A DNA stretch of 64,000 bases, from assembly GCA_023634235.1 (NCBI GenBank), contig JAMKCF010000006.1:11685751-11749750 (forward strand). The letters are read 5' to 3'. The number at the start of each line of letters is the position of its first letter. Position 1 is the stretch's first letter. The stretch comes from Pisaster brevispinus (taxonomy: Eukaryota; Echinodermata; Asteroidea; Forcipulatida; Asteriidae). The notes below the pieces were generated by a model, which was not told where the DNA came from, did no database searches, and saw only the letters and a list, made by a program, of their open reading frames with translations. The translations under genes were made by a program, and so were the position numbers. This document shows, one piece after another, positions 22,623 through 34,210 of this stretch.

Positions 22623-25600
22623 ACTAGGCATGGTAGAGAGACAAAATTTGTACCTGACTCTGCCTTGAATACCCCCGCATCTGAAAATCAAACTTTTCGC
22701 CTCGCGGAGGGCAAGCTTCATACCGGAAATGGCCAGCAGGTGGGGCTACACCGAACGCTCCTCAAAAGCATCTCCAATGGGATTTTTGTACACACAGCTA
22801 TCAAAGAAACAAAGACAAAGTAAGGACGGTCAAATCACCCTCAGAATAATACTGGATTTTCGCAAGTTTTACACCATTAGAAAGCCCGTCTCACGGGCTC
22901 TCTCTTCCGTGAGTTTCGTTAAGATGACAAATTTGTAGAAGGGGCGAGCGTCCTGGAAGTAGGGATGCCCGAAACTTCACTGTAGTACATGCCCACGTCA
23001 ACGCCAGTCAGAAAAAGCAGGCACAGAAATGTCCGAAATAAATTCTGTGCTAAGCTTGAGAATAACTCCCGAACTAGGCATGGTAGAGAGACAAAATTTG
23101 TACCTGACTCTGCCTTGAATACCCCCGCATCCGAAAATCAAACTTTAAGCGTCGCGGAGGGCAAGCTTCATACCGGAAATGGCCAGCAGGTGGGGCTACT
23201 CCGAACGCTCCTCAAAAGCATCTCCAATGGGATTTTTGTACACACAGCTGTCAAAGAAACAAAGACAAAGTAAGGACGGTCAAATCACCCTCAGAATAAT
23301 ACTGGATTTTCGCAAGTTTTACACCATTAGAAAGCCCGTCTCAAGGGCTCTCTCTTCTTTGTGTTTCGTTAAGGTGACAATTTTGTGGGCGGGGCGAGGG
23401 TCCTGGAAGTAGGGCTGCTCGAAACCCCACTGTAGTACATGCCCACGTCATCGCCAGTCAGAAAAAGCAGGCACAGAAAGGTCCGAAATAAATTATGTGC
23501 TAAGCTTGAGAATAACTCCCGAACTATACATGCTAGAGAGACAAAATTTGTACCTGACTCTGCCTTGAATACCCCCGCATCCGAAAATCAAACTTTTAGC
23601 GTCGCGGAGGGCAAGCTTCTTACCGGAAATGGCCAGCAGGTGGGGCTACTCCGAAGGTTCCTCAAAAGCATCTCCAATGGGATTTTTGTACACACAGCTG
23701 TCAAAGAAACAAAGACAAAGTAAGGACGGTCAAATCACCCTCAGAATAATACTGGATTTTCGCAAGTTTTACACCATTAGAAAGCCCGTATCACGGGCTC
23801 TCTCTTCCGTGAGTTTCGTTAAGATGACAATTTTGTAGAAGAGGCGAGCGTCCTGGAAGTAGGGCTGCACGAAACTCCACTGTAGTACATGCCCATGTCA
23901 ACGCCAGTGAGAAAAAGCAGGCACAGAAATGTCCGAAATAAATTCTGTGCTAAGCTTGAGAATAACTCCCAAACTAGGCATGGTAGAGAGACAAAATTTG
24001 TACCTGACTCTGCCTTGAATACCCCCGCATCTGAAAATCAAACTTTTAGCGTCGCGGAGGGCAAGCTTCTTACCGGAAATGGCCAGCAGGTGGGGCTACT
24101 CCGAAGGTTCCTCAAAAGCATCTCCTATGGGATTTTTGTACACACAGCTGTCAAAGAAACAAAGACAAAGTAAGGACGGTCAAATCACCCTCAGAATAAT
24201 ACTGGATTTTCACAAGTTTTACACCATTAGAAAACCCGTCTCAAAGGCTCTCTCTTCCGTGAGTTTCATTAAGGTGGCAATTTTGTAAGCGGGGCGAGAG
24301 TCCTGGAAGTAGGGCTGCCCGAAACTCCACTGTAGTACATGCCCACGTCATCGCCAGTGAGAAAAAGCCGGCACAGAAAAGTCCGAAATAAATTCTGTGC
24401 TATTAACTTAATAATAAATCCCGAACTAGGCATGCTAGAGAGACAAATTTTGTACCTGGATCTGCCTTGAATAACCCTGCATCCGAAAATCAAACTTTTA
24501 TCGTCGCGGAGGGCAAGCTTCATACCGGAAATGGCCAGCAGGTGGGGCTACTCCGAACGCTCCTCAAAAGCATCTCCAATAGGATTTTTGTACACACAGC
24601 TGTCAAATCACCCTCAGAATAATACTGGATTTTCGCAAGTTTTACACCATTAGAAAGCCCGTCTCAAAGGCTCTCTCTTCCGTGAGTTTCATTACGGTGA
24701 CAATTTTGAAGGCGGGGCGAGCGTCCTGGAAGTAGGGCTGCCCTAAACTCCACTGTAGTACTTGCCCACGTCAACGCCAGTGAGAAAAAGCAGGCACAGA
24801 AATGTCCGAAATAAATTCTGTGCTAAGCTTGAGAATAACTCCCGAACTAGGCATGCTAGAGAGACAAAATTTGTACCTGACTCTGCCTTGAATACCCCCG
24901 CATCTGAAAATCAAACCTTTAGTGTCGCGGACGTCAAGCTTCATTCCGGAAATGGCCAGCAGGTGGGGCTACTCCGAACGCTCCTCAAAATCATCTCCAA
25001 TGGGATTTTTGTACACACAGCTGTCAAAGAAACAAAGACAAAGTAAGGACGGTCAAATCACCCTCAAAATAATACTGGATTTTCGCAAGTTTTACACCAT
25101 TAGAAAGCCCGTCTCAAGAGCTTTCTCTTCCCTGATTTTCGTTAAGGTGACTATTTTGTAGGCGGGGCGAGCGTCCTGGAAGTAGGTCTGCCCGAAACTC
25201 CACTGTAGTACATGCCCACGTCATCGCCAGTGAGAAAAAGCCGGCACAGAAAGGTCCGAAATAAATTCTGTGCTAAGCTTGAAAATAACTCCCGAACTAG
25301 GCATGCTAGAGAGACAAAATTTGTACCTGACTCTGCCTTAAATACCCCCGCATCCGAAAATCAAACTTTTAGCCTCGCGGAGGGCAAGCTTCATACCGGA
25401 AATGGCCAGCAGGTGGGGCTACTCCGAACGCTCCTCAAAAGCATCTCCAATGGGATTTTTGTACACACAGCTGTCAAAGAAACAAAGACAAAGTAAGGAC
25501 GGTCAAATCACCCTCAGAATAATACTGGATTTTCGCAAGTTTTACACCATTAGAAAGCCCGTCTCAAGGGCTCTCTCTTCTTTGTGTTTCGTTAAGGTGA

Positions 25601-26250
25601 CAATTTTGTAGGCGGGGCGAGGGTCCTGGAAGTAGGGCTGCTCGAAACCCCACTGTAGTACATGCCCACGTCATCGCCAGTGAGAAAAAGCCCGCACAGA
25701 AAGGTCCGAAATAAATTTTGTGCTAAGCTTGAGAATAACTCCCGAACTAGACATGCTAAAGAGACAAAATTTGTACCTGACTCTGCCTTGAATACCCCGC
25801 ATCCGAATATCAAACTTTTAGCGTCGCGGAGGGCAAGCTTCTTACCGGAAATGGCCAGCAGTTGGGGCTACTCCGAAGGTTCCTCAAAAGCATCTCCAAT
25901 GGGATTTTTGTACACACAGCTGTCAAAGAAACAAAGACAAAGTAAGGACGGTCAAATCACCCTCAGAATAATACTGGATTTTCGCAAGTTTTACACCATT
26001 AGAAAGCCCGTATCACGGGCTCTCTCTTCCGTGAGCTTCGTTAAGATGACAATTTTGTAGAAGGGGCGAGCGTCCTGGAAGTAGGGCTGCCCGAAACTCC
26101 ACTGTAGTACATGCCCACGTCAACTCCAGTGAGAAAAAGCAGGCACAGAAATGTCCGAAATAAATTCTGTGCTAAGCTTGAGAATAACTCCCGAACTAGG
26201 CATGGTAGAGAGACAAAATTTGTACCTGACTCTGCCTTGAATACCCCCGC
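22623..26250 (+). repeat. 8-monomer higher-order repeat, copy 2 (3,572 bp)
   Basis: Second copy of the 3,572-bp unit, directly adjacent to the first. Private differences include GAACTATACATGC (23,521), ACTTTAAGCGTCG (23,143), GAAGAGGCGAGC (23,838), CTGCACGAAAC (23,867) and CCCGTATCACGGG (25,987). The deletion monomer is at 24,285-24,707. Similarity at this offset stops in the monomer at 26,057. Confidence 0.9.
24285..24707 (+). repeat. 423-bp monomer with 29-bp deletion, inside HOR copy 2
   Basis: Counterpart of 20,713-21,135 with the same TCAAA/TCAAA deletion junction at about 24,601-24,608 and the same linked variants. It is useful as a single-unit marker when counting copies of the 8-monomer unit. 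Confidence 0.9.
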
Positions 26251-26956
26251 ATCCGAAAATCAAACTTTTAGCCTCGCGAAGGGCAAGCTTCACACCGGAA
26301 ATGGCCAGCAGGTGGGGCTACTCCGAACGCTCCTCAAAAGCATCTCCAATGGGATTTTTGTACACACAGCTGTCAAAGAAACAAAGACAAAGTAAGGACG
26401 GTCAAATCACCCTCAGAATAATACTGGATTTTCGCAAGTTTTACACCATTAGAAAGCCCGTCTCAAGGGCTCTCTCTTCTTTGTGTTTCGTTAAGGTGAC
26501 AATTTTGTGGGCGGGGCGAGGGTCCTGGAAGTAGGGCTGCTCGAAACCCCACTGTAGTACATGCCCACGTCATCGCCAGTCAGAAAAAGCAGGCACAGAA
26601 AGGTCCGAAATAAATTCTGTGCTAAGCTTGAGAATAACTCCCGAACTAGGCATGCTAGAGAGACAAAATTTGTACCTGACTCTGCCTTAAATACCCCCGC
26701 ATCCGAAAGTCAAACTTTTAGCGTCGGAAAGGGCAAGCTTCATACCGAAAATGGCCAGCAGGTGGGGCTACTCCGAACGCTCCTCAAAAGCATCTCCAAT
26801 GGGATTTTTGTACACACAGCTGTCAAAGAAACAAAGACAAAGTAAGGACGGTCAAATCACCCTCAGAATAATACTGAATTTTCACAGGTTTTGCACCATT
26901 AGAAAGCCCGTCTCAAGGGCTTTCTCTTTCCTGAGTTTCGTTAAGGTGACAATTTT
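26057..26956 (+). repeat. Recombinant start of a third 8-monomer unit
   Basis: The monomer at 26,057 begins like the first of the unit (GTAGAAGGGGCGAGC, CAACTCCAGTGAG, as at 22,486) but ends like the second (CTTTGTGTTTCG, GTGGGCGGGGCGAGGG, as at 23,385), so one monomer's worth has been removed by an in-register exchange. The monomer at 26,507 begins like the third (CTGCTCGAAACCCC) and then changes at about 26,700 to the GGAAAGGGCAAGC type of the next domain. Confidence 0.75.
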
Positions 26957-27856
26957 GAAGGCGGGGCGAGCGTCCTGGAAGTAGGGCTGCCGGAAACTCC
27001 ACTGTAGTAATTGCCTACGTCATCGCCAGTGAGAAAAAGCCGGCACAGAAAGGTCTGAAAAAAATTCTGTGCAAAGCTTGAGAATAACTCCCGAACTAGG
27101 CATGCTAGAAAGACAAAATTTGTACCTGACTCTGCCTTAAATACCCCCGCATCCGAAAGTCAAACTTTTAGCGTCGGAAAGGGCAAGCTTCATACGGAAA
27201 ATGGCCAGGAGGTGGGGCTACTCCGAACGCTCCTCAAATGCATCTCCAATGGGATTTTTGTACACACAGCTGTCAAAGAAACAAAGACAAAGTAAGGACG
27301 GTTAAATCACCCTCAGAATAATACTGGATTTTCACAGGTTTTACACCATTAGAAAGCCCGTCTCAAGGGCTCTTTCTTTCCTGAGTTTCGTTAAGGTGAC
27401 AATTTTGTAGGCGGGGCGAGCGTCCTGGAAGTAGGGCTGCCAGAAACTCCACTGTAGTCCTTGCCTACGTCATCGCCAGTGAGAAAAAGCCGGCACAGAA
27501 AAGTCTGAAAAAAATTCTGTGCTAAGCTTGAGAGTAACTCCCGAACTAGGCATGCTAGAGAGACAAAATTTGTACCTGACTCTGCCTTAAATACCCCCGC
27601 ATCCGAAAGTCAAACTTTTAGCGTCGGAAAGGGCAAGCTTCATACGGAAAATGGCCAGCAGGTGGGGCTACTCCGAACGCTCCTCAAAAGCATCTCCAAT
27701 GGGATTTTTGTACACACAGCTGTCAAAGAAACAAAGACAAAGTAAGGACGGTTAAATCACCCTCAGAATAATACTGGATTTTCACAAGTTTTACACCATT
27801 AGAAAGCCCGTCTCAAGGGCTCTTTCTTTCCTGAGTTTCGTTAAGGTGACAATTTT
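26957..27856 (+). repeat. Two adjacent near-identical monomers
   Basis: Monomers 26,957 and 27,407 share TTGCCTACGTCATC, GTCTGAAAAAAATTC, GGAAAGGGCAAGC and CATACGGAAAATGG. They differ at a handful of bases (CTGCCGGAAAC against CTGCCAGAAAC, TGTAGTAATT against TGTAGTCCTT, CAGGAGG against CAGCAGG). Another single-monomer duplication. Confidence 0.8.
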
Positions 27857-28760
27857 GTAGGCGGGGCGAGCGTCCTGGAAGTAGGGCTGCACGAAACTCC
27901 ACTGTAGTACATGCCCACGTCATCGCCAGTGAGAAAAAGCCGGCACAGAAAGGTCCGAAATAAATTATGTGCTAAGCTTGAAAATAACTCCCGAACTAGG
28001 CATGCTAGAGAGACAAAATTTGTACCTGACTCTGCCTTAAATACCCCGCATCCGAAAATCAAACTTTTAGCGTCGCGGAGGGCAAGCTTCATACCGAAAA
28101 TGGCCAGCAGGTGGGGCTACTCCGAACGCTCCTCAAAAGCATCTCCAATGGGATTTTTGTACACACAGCTGTCAAAGAAACAAAGACAAAGTAAGGACGG
28201 TCAAATCACCCTCAGAATAATACTGGATTTTCACAAGTTTTACACCATTAGAAAGCCCGTCTCAAAGGCTCTCTCTTCCGTGAGTTTCGTTAAGATAAGG
28301 TGAGAAGTTTGTAGGCGGGGTGAGCGTCCTGGACGTAGGGCTGCCCGAAACTCCACTGTAGTACATGCCCACGTCATCGCCAGCGAGGAAAAGCCCGCAC
28401 AGAAAGGTCCGAAATAAATTCTGTGCTAAGCTTGAAAATAACTTACGAACTAGGCATGCTAGAGAGACAAAATTTGTACCTGACTCTGCCTTAATTACCC
28501 CCGCATCCGAAAGTCAAACTTTTAGCGTCGGAAAGGGCAAGCTTCATACCGAAAATGGCCAGCAGGTGGGGCTACTCCGAACGCTCCTCAAAAGCATCTC
28601 CAATGGGATTTTTGTACACACAGCTGTCAAAGAAACAAAGACAAAGTAAGGACGGTCAAATCACCCTCAGAATAATACTGGATTTTCCCAAGTTTTAAAC
28701 CATTAGAAAGCCCGTCTCAAAGGCTCTCTCTTCTGTGAGTTTATTTAAGGTGACAATTTT
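27857..28760 (+). repeat. Monomer pair carrying the GATAAGGTGAGAAG marker
   Basis: The junction between the monomers at 27,857 and 28,311 reads GTTAAGATAAGGTGAGAAGT, a 4-bp expansion of GTTAAGGTGACAAT, followed by GGTGAGCGTCCTGGACGTAG. The same marker is found at about 32,350 and 38,656, so this pair belongs to the ancestor of the large block described at 31,468 and 37,776. Confidence 0.8.
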
Positions 28761-31467
28761 GTAGGCGGTGCGAGCGTCCTGGAGTAGGGCTACCCGAAAC
28801 TCCACTGTAGTACATGCCCACATCATCGCCAGTAAGAAAAAGCCGGCACAGAAAGGTCAAAAATAATTTCTGTGCTAAGCTTGAAAATAACTCCCGAACT
28901 AGGCATGCTAGAGAGACAAAATTTGTACCTGACTCTGCCTAAAATACCCCCGCATCCGAAAATAAAATTTTTAGCGTCGCGGAGGGCAAGCTTCATACCG
29001 GAAATGGCCAGCAGGTGGGGCTACTCCGAACGCTCCTCAAAAGCATCTCCAATCGGATTTTTGTACACACAGCTGTCAAAGAAAGAAAGACAAAGTAAGG
29101 ACGGTCAAATCACCCTCAGAATAATACTGGATTTTCACATGTTTTACACCATTAGAAAGCCCGTCTCAAAGGCTCTCTCTTCCGTGAGTTTCGTTATTAA
29201 GGTGACCATTTTATAAGCGGGGCGAGCGTCCTTGAAGTAGGGCTGCCCGAAACTCCACTGTAGTACATGCCCACGTCATCGCCAGTGAGAAAAAGCAGGC
29301 ACAGAAAGGTCCGAAATAAATTCTGTGCTAAGCTTGAAAATAACTCCCGAACTAGGCATGCTAGAGAGACAAAATTTGTACCTGACTCTGCCTTGAATAC
29401 CCCCGCATCCGAAAATCAAACTTTTAGCGTCGCGGAGAGCAAGCTTCATACCGGAAAAGGCCAGCAGGTGGGGTAACTCCAAACGCTCCTCAAAAGCATC
29501 TCAAGTGGGATTTTTGTACACACAGCTGTCAAAGAAACAAAGACAAAGTAAGGACGGTCAAATCACCCTCAGAATAATACTGGATTTTCCCAAGTTTTAA
29601 ACCATTAGAAAGCCCGTCTCAAAGGCTCTCTCTTCTGTGAGTTTATTTAAGGTGACAATTTTGTAGGCGGCGCGAGCGTCCTGGAGTAGGGCTACCCGAA
29701 ACTCCACTGTAGTACATGCCCACATCATCGCCAGTAAGAAAAAGCCGGCACAGAAAGGTCAAAAATAATTTCTGTGCTAAGCTTGAAAATAACTCCCGAA
29801 CTAGGCATGCTAGAGAGACAAAATTTGTACCTGACTCTGCCTAAAATACCCCCGCATCCGAAAATAAAATTTTTAGCGTCGCGGAGGGCAAGCTTCATAC
29901 CGGAAATGGCCAGCAGGTGGGGCTACTCCGAACGCTCCTCAAAAGCATCTCCAATCGGATTTTTGTACACACAGCTGTCAAAGAAAGAAAGACAAAGTAA
30001 GGACGGTCAAATCACCCTCAGAATAATACTGGATTTTCACATGTTTTACACCATTAGAAAGCCCGTCTCAAAGGCTCTCTCTTCCGTGAGTTTCGTTATT
30101 AAGGTGACCATTTTATAAGCGGGGCGAGCGTCCTTGAAGTAGGGCTGCCCGAAACTCCACTGTAGTACATGCCCACGTCATCGCCAGTGAGAAAAAGCAG
30201 GCACAGAAAGGTCCGAAATAAATTCTGTGCTAAGCTTGAAAATAACTCCCGAACTAGGCATGCTAGAGAGACAAAATTTGTACCTGACTCTGCCTTGAAT
30301 ACCCCCGCATCCGAAAATCAAACTTTTAGCGTCGCGGAGAGCAAGCTTCATACCGGAAAAGGCCAGCAGGTGGGGTAACTCCAAACGCTCCTCAAAAGCA
30401 TCTCAAGTGGGATTTTTGTACACACAGCTGTCAAAGAAACAAAGACAAAGTAAGGACGGTCAAATCACCCTCAGAATAATACTGGATTTTCCCAAGTTTT
30501 AAACCATTAGAAAGCCCGTCTCAAAGGCTCTCTCTTCTGTGAGTTTATTTAACGTGACAATTTTGTAGGCGGCGCGAGCGTCCTGGAGTAGGGCTACCCG
30601 AAACTCCACTGTAGTACATGCCCACATCATCGCCAGTAAGAAAAAGCCGGCACAGAAAGGTCAAAAATAATTTCTGTGCTAAGCTTGAAAATAACTCCCG
30701 AACTAGGCATGCTAGAGAGACAAAATTTGTACCTGACTCTGCCTAAAACACCCCCGCATCCGAAAATAAAATTTTTAGCGTCGCGGAGGGCAAGCTTCAT
30801 ACCGGAAATGGCCAGCAGGTGGGGCTACTCCGAACGCTCCTCAAAAGCATCTCCAATCGGATTTTTGTACACACAGCTGTCAAAGAAAGAAAGACAAAGT
30901 AAGGACGGTCAAATCACCCTCAGAATAATACTGGATTTTCACATGTTTTACACCATTAGAAAGCCCGTCTCAAAGGCTCTCTCTTCCGTGAGTTTCGTTA
31001 TTAAGGTGACCATTTTATAAGCGGGGCGAGCGTCCTTGAAGTAGGGCTACCCGAAACTCCACTGTAGTACATGCCCACGTCATCGCCAGTGAGAAAAAGC
31101 AGGCACAGAAAGGTCCGAAATAAGTTCTGTGCTAAGCTTGAAAATAACTCCCGAACTAGGCATGCTAGAGAGACAAAATTTGTACCTGACTCTGCCTTGA
31201 ATACCCCCGCATCCGAAAATCAAACTTTTAGCGTCGCGGAGAGCAAGCTTCATACCGGAAAAGGCCAGCAGGTGGGGTAACTCCGAACGCTCCTCAAAAG
31301 CATCTCCAATCGGAATTTTTGTACACACAGCTGTCAAAGAAACAAAGACAAAGTAAGGACGGTCAAATCACCCTCAGAATAATACTGGATTTTCCCAAGT
31401 TTTACACCATTAGAAAGCCCGTCTCAAAGGCTCTCTCTTCCGTGAGTTTATTTAAGGTGACAATTTT
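28761..31467 (+). repeat. Dimer higher-order repeat, 902 bp, three copies
   Basis: Units start at 28,761, 29,663 and 30,565. The first monomer of each has GTCCTGGAGTAGGGCTACCC (one base shorter than usual), CAGTAAGAAAAAGCC and AATCGGATTTTTG. The second has a GTTATTAAGGTGACCATTTT tail before it, GTCCTTGAAGTAGG and GGTGGGGTAACTCC. The three units differ by only a few bases (AACGTGACAA at 30,551; CTAAAACACCC at 30,743; AATAAGTTCTG at 31,121). The last half of the third unit changes at about 31,300 (CCAATCGGAATTTT), which marks the end of the block. Confidence 0.9.
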
Positions 31468-34210
31468 GTAGGTGGGGCGAGCGTCCTGGAAGTAGGGCTG
31501 CCCGAAACTGGACTGTAGTACATGCCCACATCATCGCCAGTGAGAAAAAGCCGGCACAGAAAGGTCAAAAAATAAATTCTGTGCTAAGCTTGAAAATAAC
31601 TCCCGAACTAGGCATGCTAGAGAGACAAAATTTGTACCTGACTCTGCCTTAAATACCCCCGCATCCGAAAATCAAACTTTTAGCGTCGCGGAGAGCAAGC
31701 TTCATACCGGAAATGGCCAGCAGGTGGGGTAACTCCGAACGCTCCTCAAAAGCATCAACAGTGGGATTTTTGTACAAACAGCTGTCAAAGAAACAAAGAC
31801 AAAGTAAGGACGGTCAAATCACCCTCAGAATAATACTGGATTTTCGCAAGTTTTACACCATTAGAAAGCCCGTCTCAAAGGCTCTCTCTTCCGTGAGTTT
31901 ATTTAAGGTGACAATTTTGTAGGCGGGGCGAGCGTCCTGGAAGTAGGTCTGCCCGAAACTGGACTGTAGTACATGCCCACATCGTCGCCAGTGAGAAAAA
32001 GCCGGCACAGAAAGGTCAGAAATAAATTCTGTGCTAAGCTTGAAAATAACTTCCGAACTAGGCATGCTAGAGAGAAAAAAATTGTACGTGACTCTGCCTT
32101 ATATACCCCGCATCCGAAAATCAAACTTTTAGCGTCGCGGAAGGCAAGCTTCATACCAGAAATGGCCAGCAGGTGGGGTAACTCCGAACGCTCCTCAAAA
32201 GCATCAACAGTGGGATTTTTGTACACACAGCTGTCAAAGAAACAAAGACAAAGTAAGGACGGTCAAATCACCCTCAGAATAATACTGGATTTTCACAAGT
32301 TTTACACCATTAGAAAACCCGTCTCAAAGGCTCTCTCTTCCGTGAGTTTCGTTAAGATAAGGTGAGAAGTTTGTAGGCGGGGTGAGCGTCCTGGACGTAG
32401 TGCTGCCCGAAACTCCACTGTAGTACATGCCCACGTCGTCGCCAGCGAGGAAAAGCCCGCACAGAAAGGTCCGAAATAAATTCTGTGTTAAGCTTGAGAA
32501 TAACTTACGAACTAGGCATGCTAGAGAGACAAAATTTGTACCTGACTCTGCCTTAATTACCCCCGCATCCGAAAGTCAAACTTTTAGCGTCGGAAAGGTC
32601 AAGCTTCATACCGAAAATGGCCAGCAGGTGGGGCTACTCCGAACGCTCCTCAAAAGCATCTCCAATGGGATTTTTGTACACACAGCTGTCAAAGAAACAA
32701 AGACAAAGTAAGGACGGTCAAATCACCCTCAGAATAATACTGGATTTTCCCAAGTTTTAATTCATTAGAAAGCCCGTCTCAAAGGCTCTCTCTTCTGTGA
32801 GTTTATTTAAGGTGACAATTTTGTAGGCGGCGCGAGCGTCCTGGAAGTAGGGCTACCCGAAACTCCACTGTAGTACATGCCCACATCATCGCCAGTAAGA
32901 AAAAGCCGGCACAGAAAGGTCAAAAATAATTTCTGTGCTAAGCTTGAAAATAACTCCCGAACTAGGCATGCTAGAGAGACAAAATTTGTACCTGACTCTG
33001 CCTTAAATACCCCCGCATCCGAAAATTAAACTTTTAGCGTCGCGGAGGGCAAGCTTCATACCGGAAATGGCCAGCAGGTGGGGCTACTCCGAACGCTCCT
33101 CAAAAGCATCTCCAATCGGATTTTTGTACACACAGCTGTCAAAGAAAGAAAGACAAAGTAAGGACGGTCAAATCACCCTCAGAATAATACTGGATTTTCA
33201 CATGTTTTACACCATTAGAAAGCCCGTCTCAAAGGCTCTCTCTTCCGTGAGTTTCGTTATTAAGGTGACCATTTTATAAGCGGGGCGAGCGTCCTGGAAG
33301 TAGGGCTGCCCAAAACTACACTGTAGTACATGCCCACGTCATCGCCAGTGAGAAAAAGCAGGCACAGAAAGGTCCGAAATGACTTCTGTGCTAAGCTTGA
33401 TAATAACTCCCGAACTAGGCATGCTAGAGAAACAAAATTTGTACCTGACTCTGCCTTGAAAATCCCTGCATCCAAAAATCAAACTTTTAGCGTCGCGGAG
33501 GGCAAGCTTCATACCGGAAAAGACCAGCAGGTGGGGCTACTCCGAACGCTCCTCAAAAGCATCTCCAATGGGATTTTTGTACACACAGCTGTCAAAGAAA
33601 CAAAGACAAAGTAAGGACGGTCAAATCACCCTCAGAATAATACTGGATTTTCGCAAGTTTTACACCATTAGAAAGCCCGTCTGAAGGGCTCTCTCTTCCC
33701 TGTGTTTGGTTAAGGTGATAATTTTGTGGGCGGGGCGAGCGTCCTGGAAGTAGGGCTGCCCGAAACTCCACTGTAGTACATGCCCACGTCATCGCCAGTG
33801 AGAAAAAGCAGGCACAGAAAGGTCCGAAATAAATTCTGTGCTAAGCTTGAAAATAACTCCCGAACTAGGCATGCTAGAGAGACAAAATTTGTACCTGACT
33901 CTGCCTTGAATACCCCGCATCCGAAAATCAAACTTTTAGCGTCGCGGAGAGCAAGCTTCATACCGGAAATGGCCAGCAGGTGGGGTAACTCCGAACGCTC
34001 CTCAAAAGCATCTCCAGTGGGATTTTTGTACACACAGCTGTCAAAGAAACAAAGACAAAGTAAGGACGGTCAAATCACCCTCAGAATAATACTGGATTTT
34101 CGCAAGTTTTACACCATTAGAAAGCCCGTCTCAAAGGCTCTCTCTTCCGTGAGTTTATTTAAGGTGACAATTTTGTAGGCGGGGCGAGCGTCCTGGAAGT
34201 AGGGCTGCCC
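31468..34210 (+). repeat. Segmental duplication E, copy 1 (offset ~6,306 bp)
   Basis: Six monomers (31,468 to about 34,210) recur at 37,776 to about 40,515. Shared private variants: GCATCAACAGTGGG and TGTACAAACAGCTG (31,755), ACATCGTCGCCAG (31,980), AGAGAGAAAAAAATTG (32,070), GGACGTAGTGCTGC (32,393), and CGTCTGAAGGGCTC with GTTTGGTTAAGGTGATAA (33,680). The distance is about 14 monomers, so a multi-kilobase exchange or duplication is needed. One internal stretch does not match and is annotated at 39,681. Confidence 0.88.
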
